Assembly: GCA_037976565.1 (NCBI GenBank) | Contig: CP137675.1 | Location: forward strand, 6,600,272 to 6,664,271 | Reading direction: 5' to 3' | Length of the DNA: 64,000 nt | From: Mesocentrotus franciscanus | Lineage: Eukaryota > Echinodermata > Echinoidea > Camarodonta > Strongylocentrotidae | Shown: positions 61,301 through 64,000 of the stretch, in pieces | Layout of the letters: every line of letters begins with the position of its first letter | Position numbering within the stretch: the stretch's first letter is position 1 | The notes under the pieces: generated by a model | Databases searched by the model: none | Told to the model about the DNA's origin: nothing | The model's input: only the letters and a program-made list of their open reading frames with translations | Position numbers and translations under genes: made by a program

Positions 61301-63956
61301 TTTCAAGCCCCTTTTTAGGGAAGTTCTAAATTAGTATTATCTTTCAAATGCCGTTGGAATTTAACCTTTTCATTTTTTTGGCCTGCAAATGGGACATAGT
61401 ACCTTTAATGTACATCGAATAAAAAAAAATCATGTTCGGATTACGTTATGCAGTAATGTTCTACTCGCACATTTTCATAGGCATGATAAATGATGCACAC
61501 CGAGGTTGATACTGATATTTAGAAAGTCTTAATTTGCGACCAGTTAAAAGAGAAATAAAGGAGTCATGGTACCCCCTCCCCGAGAAGCAGATATTCATCA
61601 AAAGAACTGTTTTAAACGTATATTACCGATGCATGTGTCGGCAAATGTCTTCTTTACATTAGTTTCAAATAATCTCAAATTTTGTTATCTCATTTTACTG
61701 CTATTGTGTTCGGGAAGGTATACATACAACCTATAATGCGAGAGCTTATAAATTCTTATTGATTGAATAGATTGAACAAAGCATGTTCTACATCATAAAT
61801 TCTATAAATGGTACGTTATATGCGTATATTGTTGCGGTACTTTGTATAGTTTCCCCGGTTCGATGCATTGATCATTATAAAATTGTTATTGTGAATACTG
61901 ACATGTTAATCATGCTGCTATCGTTTCAAAGATCTTTGAAAATCGATACAAGAATTAATCGATGATGGAGTATTTAGGTAAGACAGAATACTGTGATGAG
62001 CCAATAATATTCATCAATATATCATGGGAAATTCGATGTTTTTTGTTTTATTTTTCAAATGAACTGATTGCAATCGACCATTAAAATATCCCCGGAGAAT
62101 AAAGTGAAATTGATAAATTAGGCTGTGTAGCGTGACAAGCCTCGCTGAAGAGCAAAATAACTCAAAGAAACAATGTCCCATGTTTGGGTACATACACATG
62201 CACATAGGCCCTACATAAAAAATAACATATATAACACTTTAAAAAAAGACGTATACACTTACATAATTATAATACATTTTTTATGCCTTTTATAAAATTA
62301 AAAGTAAATGATTTCTTTCATTATGTGGCTGTAATAATTCATTCTTTTCTGATTTTATATCATAGAGCTATATTATATAGCTCTATGTTTTATATATATT
62401 ATAATTTGGTCGCCCATATATTATAAGATTCCTTTCCTGTGGCTCCATGAAGCTCAGGCTTGAGATGGCACTCTATTGCATTCTCCAAATTTTGAAATGA
62501 TTTGTCATCTATGTGGTGTTTTTTTTTAAACGTATTATTATTCAATTGATTTATAATTATTATGATTTTATATGTATTTTGACTATTGTCAATAAAATAT
62601 ATGTACCTAGTTTGTATGTTAATTTTATCATATTTAAAAATGCGGGAATAAAATCAAACAACTAAGCTGAGCCTCAAATATAACAGCTTGTATAAAAATA
62701 TACAAACATTCTCCATGTTTTGTCTCCATTCTCCTTCGCAATATTTCGTGCAAATTTATCCAAAACATATGAACATTGTCATTGATACATAAATCATCGT
62801 TGACACATTATCTGCTGCTATCCGGTCAATTTATCAAATACAAGACTTAATTTCACGAGGCCTGGGTAACAAGGAAAAGTGATTGAACAATTTTTTTTAA
62901 AGACATGCCTGCTTGTCACAGCTAGTATAATATGTAAAGTGTGAAACAGTATATAATTTTTGTCTAAACATCTGGCTTAAAGTTGTAATCTTGTTTTCAT
63001 ATTAAAGAGAGTGCCTTATAAGTACATTTTTCGGAGTTTTGCTGGTTTGAAAAAAATGCCAACATAGCCGGTATAGATTATCGTAGTGCATAAAAATAGG
63101 ATTGGAAATATAGGAGCTACCTGAAGTGGCTGTGTTATTCTCTTGGTTTATAGCCGTTTGGTCTACAATCAGTTCGTTTGCTACCCAATTGGTCTATTCC
63201 CATATGGTCTACGCCCAGCCCGTATACTATCCACATGGTCTAATAATCATTTCGTCTACTTATCATTTGGTTTAATGACCAATCAGGATAATAGTTATTT
63301 ACCCACCCCCTGTTTTTATTTTCATGCTTCCAATAGTCCGACATTTAATTCGAATATTATTAATATTATATATGAGGGATGGACTCTTGCATAAGGACTA
63401 TACTCCTTTTTAGCTCATCCCTTCACTCTCATTATTTTATGTTTTTGTTTGGATGTACGATATTTATGTATGTTTATTCTGTATTTGTAAATGTGACTAT
63501 TGTATATATTCTGTATTTTCAATGATGAGTGTAAATAAATGAACTTGTCTAATCTCCAAAAAGTCTACTACCCATTTAGTCTATCGTTCATTTAGTCTAA
63601 TTTCCAGTCGGTCTAATTCCCAGTTTGTCTAACGCACATTTTATTCTTGTCTACTATATCCATATGGTCTAATAACCATTTAATCTTAGATATGATTATT
63701 AGATTACTAAAATTCATATGCAGTCCAAGAAACACACTGTGAACCAATCAAGTATCTAAGAAGCTGTATATATCTACACTGGGACGACAGAATGAAATAT
63801 ATATTGAATATGTCTTTGGTTTATGAACTTACCAACTTTGATCCCTACAGTGGAACAACATGATGTGAAAAGTAACGTCATCGTGATGAACACAGACAAG
63901 GGCTCTGGGTTAGACATCACTAACCTCCAGGCATTCTTGGTTACTAAGGACGCCAT
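57980..63956 (-). CDS. Type I membrane protein with one CUB and one LDL-A domain (gene span, 5 exons)
   Basis: Join, minus strand: 63833-63956, 60637-60804, 59738-59932, 59101-59214 and 57980-58305; 927 nt, 308 aa, every junction GT/AG and phase 1. Order: signal peptide with hydrophobic LSVFITMTLLFTSCCS (residues ~20-35); CUB domain (~43-163) with four Cys (HCGS, VDCTVTL, KCLDSLRFFDG, ELCGRL) and the Asp positions of Ca-binding CUBs; LDL-A domain (~165-199) with six Cys and a conserved DWSDE calcium site; short Pro-rich stalk; TM helix ~211-237; a tail of about 70 residues with a YAKL (YxxL) sorting-like motif. CUB+LDL-A+TM recalls NETO-type receptors, but those have two CUBs, so the name is left open. 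Likely a surface receptor or co-receptor. Additional phase-1 exons could be spliced in unnoticed. Confidence 0.85.
58306..59100. other. Intron 4 of the CUB/LDL-A gene
   Basis: No further exon seen. Contains a short palindrome around 58,770-58,805 (CCAAACATGTTCGTTTGAAC and complement) and homopolymer runs. Confidence 0.5.
59101..59214 (-). CDS. CUB/LDL-A gene exon 4: LDL-receptor class A domain
   Basis: Acceptor TCAATTTAG|CACCAT; donor ACCG|GTGAGT. Encodes CPDEEFECNNRYCIDQSLVC and then NSINMCGDWSDEGNC: six Cys with the acidic calcium cage intact. A one-exon, phase 1-1 LDL-A module, the standard shuffled form. Confidence 0.92.
59738..59932 (-). CDS. CUB/LDL-A gene exon 3: second half of CUB
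   Basis: Acceptor TATTCAG|GTAAAT; donor GACG|GTATAA. Encodes KCLDSLRFFDGSTVN, ELCGRLTQLP, a possible N-glycosylation site (NTT) and FKTDEGGQSFGFGIYFTQI, the closing strand of the CUB fold. Confidence 0.9.
60457..60590 (-). pseudogene. Frameshifted duplicate of the first CUB exon
   Basis: Lies 180 bp downstream of exon 2 (in gene direction) and resembles it: GLYYQENIDCTVTL, then after a 4-base insertion (CATG) AAVPRYKILSQFLRYILESG and VNG with a GTAAGT donor. It lacks the first-Cys region. If used, the insertion leads to a stop soon after, so it is a dead exon duplicate. Confidence 0.75.
60637..60804 (-). CDS. CUB/LDL-A gene exon 2: first half of CUB
   Basis: Acceptor GTTTATTTAG|CATCCC; donor AATG|GTAAGT. 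Encodes HCGSGVPTGVGGLLEAEDG, NVDCTVTLAAIP and IQFHRFTLESGVNG: the opening strands of the CUB with Cys 1 and 2. Confidence 0.92.
60899..61408 (-). mobile_element. MITE family B, copy 4 (intron 1 of the CUB gene)
   Basis: TTAA at 60899-60902 and 61405-61408. Same orientation as the 6.7 kb copy. It has a deletion removing the middle of the frame seen in the other copies (after CACTTCT at about 61,165). Confidence 0.85.
61409..63129. other. Intron 1 of the CUB gene, AT-rich
   Basis: No exon or complete element recognised. A LINE-like AT-rich stretch at 62.3-62.6 kb has no coding trace. Confidence 0.45.
63130..63720. repeat. Degenerate ~16-bp GGTCTA repeat array in two blocks
   Basis: Units resembling CATTTGGTCTAATNNCCA recur every 14-18 bases at about 63,130-63,290 and again at 63,545-63,690. 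The ~250 bp between them is unrelated and ends in GTGTAAATAAATGAAC, like a LINE 3' end, so the array was probably interrupted by an insertion. Confidence 0.7.
63833..63956 (-). CDS. CUB/LDL-A gene exon 1: signal peptide
   Basis: ATG at 63,956; 41 codons plus 1 nt; donor AAAGTTG|GTAAGT. The n-region is long for a signal peptide, so Met14 (MSNPEPLSVFITMTLLFTS) may be the true start. The G left at the donor joins CA of exon 2 to give Ala just before SHCGS. Confidence 0.8.
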
Positions 63957-64000
63957 GTTGATTTCACATCCGTACAGTGCATGTTCACGTCCGCTAACAT

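Noticed and set aside
1..64000. CRISPR arrays, operons, bacterial promoters or a bacterial-type defence system
   Set aside because: Introns, SINEs, LINEs and MITEs show that this is animal nuclear DNA. The regular repeats present are microsatellites or transposon parts, not spacer arrays.

Overview
The window is AT-rich animal nuclear DNA, and most of it is transposon-derived. It has split genes with GT/AG introns, long (CT)n and (GA)n tracts, a tRNA-derived SINE with an (ATT)n tail, many short inverted-repeat elements and several decayed non-LTR retrotransposons. Repeat style plus gene content (DTWD2 and a CUB/LDL-A membrane protein) suggest a marine deuterostome, most likely an echinoderm such as a sea urchin. 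That assignment is inference from style, not from an identified marker.

Layout. 1-11.5 kb: no convincing gene; microsatellites, two TTAA-flanked MITEs, one fold-back repeat and one weak candidate exon. 11,493-21,459 and 21,960-31,914: the same ~10 kb twice, separated by exactly 500 N. The end of the left contig equals the start of the right contig, so this is probably an unmerged contig overlap, and the real locus would be about 10.4 kb shorter. 32.7-33.2 kb: a minus-strand first coding exon of an unrecognised protein. If it is real, its introns run left into the gene-free region. 34.7-36.4 kb: a LINE reverse-transcriptase remnant cut by a fold-back element. 36.6-44.5 kb: a complete six-exon plus-strand DTWD2 gene (tRNA acp3U synthase; 268 aa), with introns full of nested mobile elements. 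46-50.9 kb: a minus-strand graveyard of transposon coding fragments (Myb/SANT-like, LINE ORF1-like coiled coil, CACTA/tnp2-like, and a DDE-like family duplicated in tandem). 51.9-57.5 kb: a LINE 3' end, several MITEs, microsatellites and a hAT element. 57.98-63.96 kb: a minus-strand five-exon gene for a type I membrane protein (signal peptide, one CUB, one LDL-A, TM helix, cytoplasmic tail; 308 aa), all introns phase 1.

The two complete genes are functionally unrelated: one modifies tRNA, the other is a cell-surface protein. There is no operon logic. Most of the interest lies in how mobile DNA has shaped the genes: a G/C-rich fold-back element inserted across the stop codon of the CUB gene with a 9-bp target duplication that preserved the stop; a frameshifted duplicate of a CUB exon; and a triple nested insertion starting about 27 bp after a DTWD2 splice donor. 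I found no coherent unknown enzymatic system here.
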